Shown here: positions 13,803 through 20,585 of the stretch, one piece after another | How positions within the stretch are numbered: the stretch's first letter is position 1 | Layout: each line of letters starts with the position of its first letter | Source: DASQPR01 sp035713725 | Lineage (GTDB): Bacteria > Actinomycetota > Actinomycetes > Mycobacteriales > Micromonosporaceae | DNA length: 23,893 bases | Assembly: GCA_035713725.1 (NCBI GenBank) | Contig: DASTMZ010000021.1 | Location: forward strand, 1 to 23,893 | Reading direction: 5' to 3' | Notes under the pieces: generated by a model | Databases searched by the model: none | What the model saw: the letters and a program-made list of their open reading frames with translations, nothing else | Told to the model about the DNA's origin: nothing | Program-made: the position numbers and the translations under genes

Positions 13803-14147
13803 TCATCGTCGGACAACGTGTGCCGCAGTGATGACGCCACCGTTGACGGTGTACGTCCCGACATGGTGGCGAGTGGTTCCGTCGCTCTGGTCCGCGTCCA
13901 GGGTCACCGAGACCACGTTGCTACGTGTGGACGTAACAGAGACCGTGTCGCTGGTTGTGTCGGCGAAGGCCGCCACGAAAGATTCGTACGAGCCGCCAAG
14001 GTTCTTGCCACTGAGATCCCACGCTCGCTGGTAGTCGCGCGCATTGATCGCGTCGAAGTATGCGCGTACGACGTCGGCGGATCCGACGGATTGCGGTGCC
14101 AATGCGGATTCCTCAGCGGCATGCCTACGTCTCCGATCGACAGTCAT
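13803..14147 (-). CDS. NTF2-like / SnoaL-fold small protein, possibly N-terminally reduced
   Basis: 114 residues from ATG 14147. Residues 24-70 read ADVVRAYFDAINARDYQRAWDLSGKNLGGSYESFVAAFADT, the helix-turn pattern of NTF2-like pockets, and the rest is beta (SVTSTRSNVVSVTLDADQ, HHVGTYTVNGGVITAAHVVRR). Similar domains in actinobacteria are usually exported, attached to a signal peptide, lipobox or a kinase extracellular tail. Here the N-terminus (MTVDRRRRHAAEESALAPQS) is basic and lacks a hydrophobic core, so either the protein is cytoplasmic or the upstream part was lost. It is divergent from the methyltransferase gene with only 28 bp between starts. Ligand unknown. Confidence 0.72.
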   Translation of the reverse strand: MTVDRRRRHAAEESALAPQSVGSADVVRAYFDAINARDYQRAWDLSGKNLGGSYESFVAAFADTTSDTVSVTSTRSNVVSVTLDADQSDGTTRHHVGTYTVNGGVITAAHVVRR

Positions 14148-14162
14148 CCCGGTCCCAGGCGT

Positions 14163-14175
14163 TAGTCTTCACGTC
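14163..14175 (+). promoter_or_regulatory. -10-like hexamer before the methyltransferase start
   Basis: TAGTCT (14163-14168) then seven nt to the ATG at 14176 fits leaderless transcription; no Shine-Dalgarno is visible. The site lies in the 28-bp gap shared with the divergent NTF2-like gene. Confidence 0.35.
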
Positions 14176-14895
14176 ATGCCCGAGCCCGATACGAACGCGG
14201 CGATTTGGAAGTCAGAGCAGATCGTGCAGAACTGGGCGGCCGAGGCTGCCCGGCACGAACAACGGCGCGCTCCGCAGCGTCAGTTGATGGCGGAGCTACT
14301 CCCGTTCGGTGAGCACGAGGCTTTCACCTTCCTGGATCTGGGTGCCGGGACCGGCGCGGCTTCGAGGGCCATCCTCGCGGCGTACCCCAGCAGCAACGGC
14401 ATTCTCGCGGACTTCTCGCCGCAGATGATGGGCCAGGGCCAGCACGAACTGCAGCCGTTCGCGCAGCGCTTCCGCTATGTCGAATTCGATATGTCGACCG
14501 GCGACTGGCCAGACGGCATCCCGTCCACGCTCGACGCGATCGTGACGTCAATGTGCGTCCACCACCTTCCAGACGACCGGAAGCGCAGCTTGTTCGCGGA
14601 GATCTTCGACCGCCTGGCTCCGGGCGGCTGGTACCTGAACTACGACCCGGTGCGGTCAGAGGATCCCGTCATCGAGGCAATCTGGGAGCACGTGAAGGAT
14701 CGACAAGATCCGGACTCGGCTCACCGACGCGAGCATCGCTCGGCCGACGAGCGAGCTCGCTACGAGAATCACGTGCGATACATCATTCCGCTCGCACCGC
14801 AGTTGGAGTATCTGCGTTCGGTCGGTTTCGAAGCGATCGACGTGTACTGGAAACAGCTCGACGAGGTCATCTACGGCGGACACCGACCGGCCTGA
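14176..14895 (+). CDS. Class I SAM-dependent methyltransferase
   Basis: 239 residues from ATG 14176. Motif I is FLDLGAGTGAASRAIL (about 52-67), the acidic end of strand 2 is GILADFSPQMM (about 75-85), the EFDMSTGDWP segment near 103 matches motif II, and ...DAIVTSMCVHHLPDDRK (about 120-136) with RLAPGGWYLNYDPV (about 146-159) are the strand 4 and 5 motifs of the Methyltransf_25/11 fold. The C-terminal half (HVKDRQDPDSAHRREHRSADERARYENH) is helical and His/Arg-rich and may cover the substrate. The end (LRSVGFEAIDVYWKQLDEVIYGG) is the common class I closing strand. Substrate unknown. A short hairpin terminator follows. Confidence 0.88.
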   Translation: MPEPDTNAAIWKSEQIVQNWAAEAARHEQRRAPQRQLMAELLPFGEHEAFTFLDLGAGTGAASRAILAAYPSSNGILADFSPQMMGQGQHELQPFAQRFRYVEFDMSTGDWPDGIPSTLDAIVTSMCVHHLPDDRKRSLFAEIFDRLAPGGWYLNYDPVRSEDPVIEAIWEHVKDRQDPDSAHRREHRSADERARYENHVRYIIPLAPQLEYLRSVGFEAIDVYWKQLDEVIYGGHRPA

Positions 14896-14951
14896 CAACC
14901 CGACCTGCCGGATTGTGCGCGCCGCGGTCGCTACGGATCTGGGCAGCCCGC

Positions 14952-14969
14952 CCGAAGCTGACGCTTCGG
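14952..14969. terminator. Tetraloop hairpin between methyltransferase and kinase genes
   Basis: CCGAAGC (14952-14958), loop TGAC, GCTTCGG (14963-14969): a perfect 7-bp stem in the 85-bp gap between convergent stops, likely to terminate both. Confidence 0.6.
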
Positions 14970-14980
14970 CCTGATCAGCG

Positions 14981-16417
14981 CTAATTGTTGTGGTTGTCGC
15001 CCTGCGACAGCAGTCCGGCGAGCTGGTTCAGCATCTGCGTCAACGTGGCGTACGCGGTCGACTGGATCTTGTTGTCGGCGCGCGCCGACCGTAGCGTGTC
15101 GGCGATGTCGGCTACCTTGCTGGCCGAGTCGCCGTCGCCTCCGTGGTGGTGACCGATGTCGTTGAGCTGGTGGCTTACGTCTTTGGCGACGTCGCGATCA
15201 AGCAGATTCGCGTCCACCTGCGTTTGCATCGTGTCTTCGATGGCGTTGATCGCTTCGTCCGCGCTGGCAAACGACGGCACTGAAGTGGCCGGCGTGCTCG
15301 GTGGCGAGCTCGCCGGTGACGTCGCGCTCGATGGCGTCCCGCCCGGTCCATTCGCTTCGGCCCGCGGCTGCTGGTTGGTCAGCGCGACAATGGCGATCAC
15401 GATGGCCGCAATCGCGACGACCGCGAGTCCCGCGAACCACGCCGGGCTGAGTCGAATTCCATGACCGGGCCTGGCCGGAGGTTCATCCGCGTAATCCAGG
15501 ACAGGCATTGTCTGCGTCCGGTGCATGACTGCCGCACTGCCACGAATCGGCAGTCCCCGCGCGTCTGCGACGGTCGTACCGGGCCCGGTCGGAGCGCGCT
15601 GAGCTGGCATGTTCGGCAGCCGGGCAGACACCTGCGCGGCGGAGATCGGTCGCTGGGCCGGGTCCTTCGCGAGCAGCTGATCGACCAGGCCAGCAAGATC
15701 CGCCGGTACGCCGGACCGCTTCGTGCCTACCGAAGCCGGCTCGTCATTGAGGTGCTGCCAACCGACCTGATATGGCGTTTCGCCCTGGAACGGTGGGTGG
15801 CCGGTGAGCATCGCGTACACGACGCAGCCCAACGCGTACAGGTCGGCGCGATGGTCGACCCGGTGCCCCGCGAGCTGCTCCGGCGCCATGTATTCGCTGG
15901 TACCGGTCGCGGTTGCGACAGCTGTCCGGCTCGCCCGCGCGCCGTGCGGCGGATGGGCGATGCCGAAATCACATACTTTGACCGTACCGGCCGTGGTGAT
16001 CAGGATGTTCGCCGGTTTGACGTCGCGGTGGACCACGCCGGCGGCGTGTGCGGCCGTCAACGCGGCGCAGACCTGATGCGTGATCCGCACCGCCTCGTCG
16101 ACCGATAGCGGCCCGGTGGACAGTAGATCTGCCAGGCTGCGGCCGGCGACCAATTCCATCACCAGGTATGGCACGCCGTCGTCGACGCCGACATCGTGCA
16201 CGGTCACCACATTCGGGTGGGTGAGCTGCGCCACCGTGCGGGCTTCGCGGTCAAACTGCGCCAACGCCGATGCATCGCCGAGACCGGCCGGGTCCAGCAC
16301 CTTGACCGCGACCGGTCGCCCCAGCCGCTGGTCGTCGGCTTGCCAGACGACGGCCATGCCGCCGCGGCCGAGTACGTGTTGCAGTCGGTACCGGCCGCCC
16401 AACAAATCGCCCGCCAC
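14981..16417 (-). CDS. Transmembrane Ser/Thr protein kinase with extracellular helical domain
   Basis: 478 residues if it starts at GTG 16417, preferred because AGGG lies 8-9 nt upstream and the product then begins VAGDLLGGRYRL; a GTG at 16453 is the alternative. Kinase motifs are complete: LGRGGMAVVW (16-24), AVKVLD Lys39, Glu58, HRDVKPAN (130-137), DFG (150-152), GTSEYMAPE (173-180). After a Pro/Thr linker comes one membrane span (about 324-346). The outside part is Ser/Thr/Pro-rich and then helical (SADEAINAIEDTMQTQVDANLLDRD..., ...LNQLAGLLSQGD), with no PASTA repeats; it looks like a FIMAH-type bundle, perhaps a ligand or cell-wall sensor. It is the last of three minus-strand genes. Confidence 0.93.
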   Translation of the reverse strand: MAGDLLGGRYRLQHVLGRGGMAVVWQADDQRLGRPVAVKVLDPAGLGDASALAQFDREARTVAQLTHPNVVTVHDVGVDDGVPYLVMELVAGRSLADLLSTGPLSVDEAVRITHQVCAALTAAHAAGVVHRDVKPANILITTAGTVKVCDFGIAHPPHGARASRTAVATATGTSEYMAPEQLAGHRVDHRADLYALGCVVYAMLTGHPPFQGETPYQVGWQHLNDEPASVGTKRSGVPADLAGLVDQLLAKDPAQRPISAAQVSARLPNMPAQRAPTGPGTTVADARGLPIRGSAAVMHRTQTMPVLDYADEPPARPGHGIRLSPAWFAGLAVVAIAAIVIAIVALTNQQPRAEANGPGGTPSSATSPASSPPSTPATSVPSFASADEAINAIEDTMQTQVDANLLDRDVAKDVSHQLNDIGHHHGGDGDSASKVADIADTLRSARADNKIQSTAYATLTQMLNQLAGLLSQGDNHNN

Positions 16418-16541
16418 GGCCAACACCCTGGCACAACCGGGGCCGCGGCGCACACGCGGCCATCGGTCGGCGGCATCCGCGAGGCCCGTTTGCGGAGTTG
16501 CCGGCGGCCGGGTGGTTGCGCGACGGCTTCACTACGCCGGG

Positions 16542-17120
16542 TCAGCACACGCCGTTGAACAGCGACAGCGTCAAATGCCGCGCCACGCCACTGTCGCCGA
16601 CATATACGTCCAGCGGGAGACACGCTCGCTCGTGATCATTGCGAATGACAAATCCGCCGTGCCACACGGTTCGCGCGCTTTTACACGCTTCGTACCTGAT
16701 AGCGGACTGCCTGTCGTCGGCGGCCGACGAATCCTCCAGCGCCGCCCATGAACGCGCCGATGGCGCGATCGCGACCGTCACCGTCGCGTTCGGCGCGACC
16801 ACCGTCCCGACCTTGAAGAAGACGCCGTTGGGATCGACCGGCGGTGGCCCGCCGCCAAAATAGTCATTCGGGGTGCTGCTGGCCATTTTCTTCGCGCCGA
16901 GATAGGTAAGTGCGCCGACGGACACGTCGTCCGGCGACAGCGGATAGTCGTAATGCCCGCCCGAGTTGTCGCAGGTACGGACCGCGCCGGGAGCGCCCGG
17001 CGCAATCGCGGCCGTCGACGTTGCGGGTGGTGGCGGCACCATTCGATCCGCCGTGCATCCCGCTGCGCTCACCGTCAGCGTCGCACCAACCGCCAACACG
17101 AGGCGGGTGAAGTTCGCCAT
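16542..17120 (-). CDS. Putative secreted lipoprotein of unknown function
   Basis: 192 residues from ATG 17120, with GGAG eight nt upstream; the longer frame to 17666 has no such site and crosses the YcxB gene. The N-terminus MANFTRLVLAVGATLTVSAAGC is a lipoprotein-type signal with AAGC as a relaxed lipobox (Cys22). A Pro/Thr-rich spacer follows, then a compact beta-rich domain (DDVSVGALTYLGAKK, GVFFKVGTVVAPNATVTVAIAP, GGFVIRNDHERACLPLDVYVG), ending in Cys. Four further cysteines (near 50, 146, 167, 192) may form disulfides outside the cell. I do not recognise the domain. It lies in a minus-strand series between YcxB and the Ser/Thr kinase genes, with 124 bp before the kinase. Confidence 0.78.
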   Translation of the reverse strand: MANFTRLVLAVGATLTVSAAGCTADRMVPPPPATSTAAIAPGAPGAVRTCDNSGGHYDYPLSPDDVSVGALTYLGAKKMASSTPNDYFGGGPPPVDPNGVFFKVGTVVAPNATVTVAIAPSARSWAALEDSSAADDRQSAIRYEACKSARTVWHGGFVIRNDHERACLPLDVYVGDSGVARHLTLSLFNGVC

Positions 17121-17139
17121 CCGCACGCTCCAATTTGGT

Positions 17140-17158
17140 CTTGCAACCAGCTTGCAAC
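17140..17158. repeat. Two CTTGCAAC direct repeats 11 bp apart upstream of the lipoprotein gene
   Basis: CTTGCAAC occurs at 17140-17147 and 17151-17158, one helical turn apart; each contains the self-complementary TTGCAA. It lies 20-38 bp upstream of the minus-strand ATG at 17120, as an operator would. The binding protein is unknown. Confidence 0.45.
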
Positions 17159-17218
17159 GTCGCGGCCGAATCCGCCATGACGCAATCCGTGCGTGGTCAG
17201 CGGCGACCAACAACGCCG

Positions 17219-17764
17219 CTACGGCACCGGGTCGGGCTCGTTGGTGGGAGTTCCAGTGTCGGTTCCGCTCGCCGGACCCGCCCATCGAAGGTTGGCGCCG
17301 ACGTGGCGGGCTATCAGCGCGGCTAGCTCGGCCTGTTGATCCGGCGTGAACGCGCGCCGCGGCAGGAATCCGATCGGCGGCGTCGCCAGCAGTGACCACC
17401 CGAGGTAATTCTCGGTCCCTGTCCGAACCGCGTGCCATGCCGTCATGCGCTGGCCCCGCTGCGTCGTGATGGTGATGCCGTCGTCGGCGACGGTCACGGT
17501 CGTCGGGGTGCACTGCAGCTTGGTGCCGGCCTTCGCCACTGCTCGGACGCCGGCCAGCATGAGGGCGAAGAGCACGCCGAGAATGACGATCGCAATGCCG
17601 ACGCCGTGGCTGCCGGCGGCCAACAGCCCGACGCCGACAATGATCACAACAGCCGCGCAACCCCATTCCACAAGCCGCGTACGGCGAGCGCGGGGCGACG
17701 AATTGTTGATCTCGTAGTTCGCTCGCACCTCTGCCTCAGTGGCTTCGTACTGAACGGTGAACAT
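17219..17764 (-). CDS. YcxB-like two-span membrane protein
   Basis: 181 residues from ATG 17764, with AAGGAG five nt upstream on the minus strand. A short soluble N-part (MFTVQYEATEAEVRANYEINN) precedes two adjacent membrane spans (about 32-50 and 54-73), and then a C-terminal domain with TVTVADDGITITTQRGQRMTAWHAVRTGTENYLGWSLLAT and the FLPRRAFTPDQQAELAALIARHV end, which is the YcxB-like module ('..i..l....fl.iP..af.s..e...f...l'). The family has no known function. It heads the minus-strand set YcxB, lipoprotein, kinase, and is divergent from the lipoprotein gene at 17949 across a 184-bp gap holding no other gene. Confidence 0.87.
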   Translation of the reverse strand: MFTVQYEATEAEVRANYEINNSSPRARRTRLVEWGCAAVVIIVGVGLLAAGSHGVGIAIVILGVLFALMLAGVRAVAKAGTKLQCTPTTVTVADDGITITTQRGQRMTAWHAVRTGTENYLGWSLLATPPIGFLPRRAFTPDQQAELAALIARHVGANLRWAGPASGTDTGTPTNEPDPVP

Positions 17765-17936
17765 CGGACTCCTTGCCTCGGCCGGGATGCGTGACGTGCG
17801 AATGCTGCCGGACCGATCATCGCCGCACAAGACCCGGATCGCTCGTGTCGACGGAGGGCAGTCGCCGAACTGGACGGTTCATGCCAACCTGCCGGCGCCA
17901 TGTATTCCGGGGCGGACGACTCGGCGTACGCCCAGT

Positions 17937-17948
17937 TAACGTTTGTCT
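17937..17948 (+). promoter_or_regulatory. -10-like hexamer before the second lipoprotein gene
   Basis: TAACGT (17937-17942) plus TTGTCT precede the ATG at 17949 with no Shine-Dalgarno, as in a leaderless transcript. Confidence 0.4.
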
Positions 17949-18518
17949 ATGGGGGATGTTCGCGCGCGGCCGGCGAAATGGCGATGGTGGCTCACATTGG
18001 TGTCGGTGCTGACGATCGCCGCGTGCAGCGCGACGTCCCACCCGAGTTCTCAGGCACCGCCGCAGTCATCATCCGGCACGCCGTCGGCGTCGTCGGCGTT
18101 GGTATCGTCGCCGCCCGCGGTGGCAACCAGTCCGGCCGCCGGTGTCACACACGGTCCGTGCCCGGGCACCGCTAATCTCGGCGGCGGCAGCAATAGCGGT
18201 GGTTTTCCGGAGCGGCAAGGTGTCGGCGATGGCGCGACCCTGTGGGCGCTGTTCTTTACCGACGAAGTGACCGTCGGTCAGCAGGCCAAGGTGGTGTGGC
18301 GGATGACTGGCAGCGGAGGCCTCTCGATCAGCGCGACCGGACCAGGCGGCCAGGTCCTCACGCCGACGTGGGGTCCCGAATCGCACACCGGCAGCAGCTG
18401 GAATCGGCCCGGCGACGAGTGGGGCACCGGTTGGGACTTTCCCACGGCGGGCTGTTGGACGATCAACGCGAAGCGAACCACGGGTACGGGTTACCTGGTG
18501 GTGCGGGTCGGGACGTGA
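17949..18518 (+). CDS. Putative lipoprotein, beta-rich, unknown function
   Basis: 189 residues from ATG 17949. Positively charged start (MGDVRARPAKWRWW), hydrophobic LTLVSVLTIAAC with lipobox IAAC (Cys26), then a long Ser/Pro/Ala/Thr linker to about residue 66. The exported domain (GPCPGTANLGGGSNSGGFPERQG..., ...TLWALFFTDEVTVGQQAKVVWRMTG, GWDFPTAGCWTINAKRT, GYLVVRVGT) is beta-sandwich-like; the two Cys in GPCP and AGCW may form a disulfide. Similar CxxTI endings are common in actinobacterial secreted proteins of unknown role. The -10 placement suggests a leaderless message. The VOC gene follows 73 bp later. Confidence 0.8.
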   Translation: MGDVRARPAKWRWWLTLVSVLTIAACSATSHPSSQAPPQSSSGTPSASSALVSSPPAVATSPAAGVTHGPCPGTANLGGGSNSGGFPERQGVGDGATLWALFFTDEVTVGQQAKVVWRMTGSGGLSISATGPGGQVLTPTWGPESHTGSSWNRPGDEWGTGWDFPTAGCWTINAKRTTGTGYLVVRVGT

Positions 18519-18579
18519 TTGGCATCGGTGCGCCGGGGTACGCCAATTGGTGGACGTATCGCGACCGCCATGGAGCGGA

Positions 18580-18591
18580 TAGTCTCGCGCG
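18580..18591 (+). promoter_or_regulatory. -10-like hexamer before the VOC gene
   Basis: TAGTCT (18580-18585) plus six nt precede the ATG at 18592; no Shine-Dalgarno is present. No clear -35. Confidence 0.35.
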
Positions 18592-18960
18592 ATGGAGCGA
18601 GTCCTCGGCATTGGCGGCTTCTTCTTCCGGTCGAAAGACCCGCAGGCACTATCTCGTTGGTACGAAACGAATCTGGGCATCTCCGTCTACCCGTCGACCG
18701 ACGAGTGGTGGATGCAGGAGGCCGGACCGACCGTGCTGGCACCCTTCGATCAGGACACCGACTACTTCGGGCGGCCCGACCAGCAGGCGATGGTCAATTT
18801 CCGGGTACGCGATCTCGACGCGATGTTGGCGCAGCTTCGGAGCAGCGGCGCGACGGTGTCGGGCGAGATACAGGACGCACCGTACGGACGATTCGGCTGG
18901 GCTACCGATCCGGAGGGCAATCGGTTCGAGTTGTGGCAGCCGGCGGCGGATCTGACGTGA
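18592..18960 (+). CDS. VOC-family (glyoxalase/bleomycin-resistance fold) protein
   Basis: 122 residues from ATG 18592. One VOC half is seen at the N-terminus (LGIGGFFFRSKDPQALSRWYETNLGI) and the second at the C-terminus (VNFRVRDLDAMLAQLRSSGATVSGEIQDAPYG, then FGWATDPEGNRFELWQP), where Glu in FELW is the usual metal ligand. The FFRSKDPQAL start with Asp rather than His at the first ligand position suggests a divergent or metal-poor member. Roles in the family range from glyoxalase to extradiol cleavage and antibiotic binding; none can be assigned. Its 3' end overlaps the convergent alpha/beta hydrolase gene by 59 bp. Confidence 0.88.
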   Translation: MERVLGIGGFFFRSKDPQALSRWYETNLGISVYPSTDEWWMQEAGPTVLAPFDQDTDYFGRPDQQAMVNFRVRDLDAMLAQLRSSGATVSGEIQDAPYGRFGWATDPEGNRFELWQPAADLT

Positions 18961-19669
18961 TCCCTGATCCGCTGGACTGACGAGCACCGATCACGGCGTC
19001 GATGAACGGTTGCCGTTGACCAAGGAACATGAAGATGTGTCCGCCGGGAAACGTACGCAGAGTGGCGTTCGGCAGGCGCGAAGCCATGTCTTCGGCGATC
19101 GCCAATGGTGCCGTCTTGTCGTTCCGGCCGTGCAGGATCAGCGCCGGCACCGTGATCTCACCCAACCGATCAGTCGCGTCGTAGGTGTCCGACGCGGCGT
19201 GTTGCCGGCGGAACGCGTAGCTCGGCTGTGGGTGGGCACTTCGACCGACCGGCAACCTGGCGGCGAGCCCGATGAGCCGACGCCGCCACGAATGCCGCAC
19301 ACGTGGGCCGGTCGACACCAGGATGAGCTGGCTGACCATCGTCGGCTCGGCCAGTGCCAGGGCAAGCGCGATCCGACCGCCCAGCGACATGCCTAGCACC
19401 GTCGCACGCGGCACGCCGGCGGCTCGCATCACTCCAGCGGTATCGGCGGCCATCATGTCGATCGTGTACGGCACGTTGGGCTTGTCCGACCGGCCGGCAC
19501 CACGGTTGTCGAATGCGAGCACTCGATAGCCAGTGGCCAGCGCGTCGACGATCGACGTGATTTCGGAGATGTCGAGCCCGAGGCCACAGATGAGCACGAG
19601 CGGCTCGGCATCGGCCGCACCATGCAGCTCGTAGTAGAGACGAACGTCGTTCAGGTGCGCCACCGGCAT
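18902..19669 (-). CDS. Alpha/beta-hydrolase fold enzyme
   Basis: 255 residues from ATG 19669. Oxyanion/strand 3 motif LVLICGLGLDIS (about 24-36), DNRGAGRSDKP (about 54-64), nucleophile elbow GMSLGG with Ser95, acid LHGRNDKTAP with Asp184 and the His in PGGHIFMF (His211): a full catalytic triad. The cap region near 130-160 is short. It resembles 3-oxoadipate enol-lactonase-like and other small carboxylic-ester hydrolases, but the substrate is unknown. The last 25 residues (SSGSGITSDPPPAATTRTDC...) look like a non-conserved tail that exists because the stop lies inside the opposite VOC gene. GATAAT six nt before the ATG suggests a leaderless mRNA. It is divergent from the ArsR operon. Confidence 0.9.
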   Translation of the reverse strand: MPVAHLNDVRLYYELHGAADAEPLVLICGLGLDISEITSIVDALATGYRVLAFDNRGAGRSDKPNVPYTIDMMAADTAGVMRAAGVPRATVLGMSLGGRIALALALAEPTMVSQLILVSTGPRVRHSWRRRLIGLAARLPVGRSAHPQPSYAFRRQHAASDTYDATDRLGEITVPALILHGRNDKTAPLAIAEDMASRLPNATLRTFPGGHIFMFLGQRQPFIDAVIGARQSSGSGITSDPPPAATTRTDCPPDR

Positions 19670-19681
19670 CCGTACATTATC
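19670..19681 (-). promoter_or_regulatory. GATAAT -10 box for leaderless alpha/beta-hydrolase mRNA
   Basis: On the minus strand GATAAT (19681 to 19676), five of six bases of the consensus, then GTACGG and the ATG at 19669. No good -35 is found at 16-18 bp. Confidence 0.5.
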
Positions 19682-19717
19682 CGGCCAATGTCACGTCGAC
19701 GGAGTTTCGGCCACGCC

Positions 19718-19763
19718 TTGACGCAACCGTACGATTGCAATATTGTAGCAATCGTTTAGTTGC
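19718..19763 (+). promoter_or_regulatory. Sigma70-type promoter with overlapping inverted-repeat operator of the ArsR operon
   Basis: -35 TTGACG (19718-19723), exactly 17 bp, -10 TATTGT (19741-19746). An inverted repeat ACGATTGC (19731-19738) / GCAATCGT (19748-19755), 8-bp arms and a 9-bp centre, covers the -10. A second, overlapping GCAA-N8-TTGC pair is at 19748-19763. Binding here would block RNA polymerase, as ArsR-type repressors do, and an ArsR protein is encoded in the operon. The -35/-10 and the repeats are seen directly; the identity of the repressor is inferred. Confidence 0.72.
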
Positions 19764-19780
19764 GAAGTGTGGAGGTCGTC

Positions 19781-20212
19781 ATGGGTTTTCCCGATCGGAT
19801 CGAACGGACCGTGGAGGTCGCTCACGCGCCGGCAACGGTGTGGGCGGCGCTGACCACGGCCGAGGGCCTGGCCGCGTGGTTCGGCGACGCGGCGACGATC
19901 GACCTGCGTCCGGGCGGCTCGGCCAGCATGCGATTTGCAAGTGGGCACGACGTCGCCATGCGGGTAGAACGGGTGGAAGAGCCGACGGTGTTCGGGTTCA
20001 CGTGGCACATCTACGGACTGCCTGACGATGACCCACGCCGCACATATGTGGAGTTCACACTCGAACCAATCGATTCCGGCACCCGGCTGACGGTCGTCGA
20101 GACGGGATTCGCGCAGCTGCCCGAGGACGCATACCGCAAGGCGTACGACGGCAACGTCGAGGGCTGGGCGAGCGAGCTGGGCGAACTGGTCAGCTACCTC
20201 GATGCCTCCTGA
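19781..20212 (+). CDS. SRPBCC / AHSA1-type START-fold protein
   Basis: 143 residues from ATG 19781, five nt after GGAGG (19771-19775). It begins RIERTVEVAHAPATVWAALTTAEGLAAWFGD, the opening strand-helix of SRPBCC/AHSA1 proteins, followed by LRPGGSASMRF and EEPTVFGFTWHIYGLPDDD, and ends in ...GTRLTVVETGFAQLPED...NVEGWASELGELVSYL, the long C-terminal helix that closes the hydrophobic pocket. The ligand is unknown. Such proteins are often next to ArsR regulators; here the SRPBCC gene comes first and its stop overlaps the ArsR start by 11 bp, so they are translationally coupled. Confidence 0.92.
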   Translation: MGFPDRIERTVEVAHAPATVWAALTTAEGLAAWFGDAATIDLRPGGSASMRFASGHDVAMRVERVEEPTVFGFTWHIYGLPDDDPRRTYVEFTLEPIDSGTRLTVVETGFAQLPEDAYRKAYDGNVEGWASELGELVSYLDAS

Positions 20213-20585
20213 TATAGAGGCTGTCGCCGAACAGGTGTTCGCGGCTCTGGCCGATCCGACCCGCCGCGCGATCCTCGCCGCCCTGGCCTCCGGAGGACCG
20301 GCCACCGCGACCGATCTGGCCGATCGTCTGCCGGTCAGCCGCCAGGCCATCGCCAAACACCTCGGCCTGTTGGCACAGGCGGGTCTGGTAACGCCCGAAC
20401 GGGGTGAATGGCGTCGGGTGCGCTACCGGTTGCGGTCCGCCCCGATGCAGGTGGCGCAACAGTTCCTGGCGGCGCTCGCCCGTGACTGGGACCGTCCGCT
20501 CGAGTCGTTGGCGGAGCACCTCGACCGATCCGTACGCCGCAACACCACAACTCGACCTCGGAAGTCTGAGGAGCGAAATGAGTGA
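20202..20585 (+). CDS. ArsR-family winged-helix transcriptional regulator
   Basis: 127 residues from ATG 20202, inside the end of the SRPBCC gene (11-bp overlap). Typical ArsR layout: AEQVFAALADPTRRAILAALASG (first helices), then PATATDLADRLPVSRQAIAKHLGLLAQAGLV, in which SRQAIAKHLGLL is the recognition helix, and the wing GEWRRVRYRL. No ELCVCDL-type metal motif is present, so it belongs with the SdpR/non-metal group often paired with SRPBCC proteins. It is the likely repressor of its own operon through the inverted repeat at 19731-19755. The tail (SVRRNTTTRPRKSEERNE) is polar. Its stop overlaps the DUF2182 start (ATGAGTGA). Confidence 0.93.
   Translation: MPPDIEAVAEQVFAALADPTRRAILAALASGGPATATDLADRLPVSRQAIAKHLGLLAQAGLVTPERGEWRRVRYRLRSAPMQVAQQFLAALARDWDRPLESLAEHLDRSVRRNTTTRPRKSEERNE

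Noticed and set aside
17121..17666. Upstream extension of the lipoprotein frame through the YcxB gene
   Set aside because: It is antisense-frame shadow of YcxB; the signal peptide and ribosome site fix the start at 17120.
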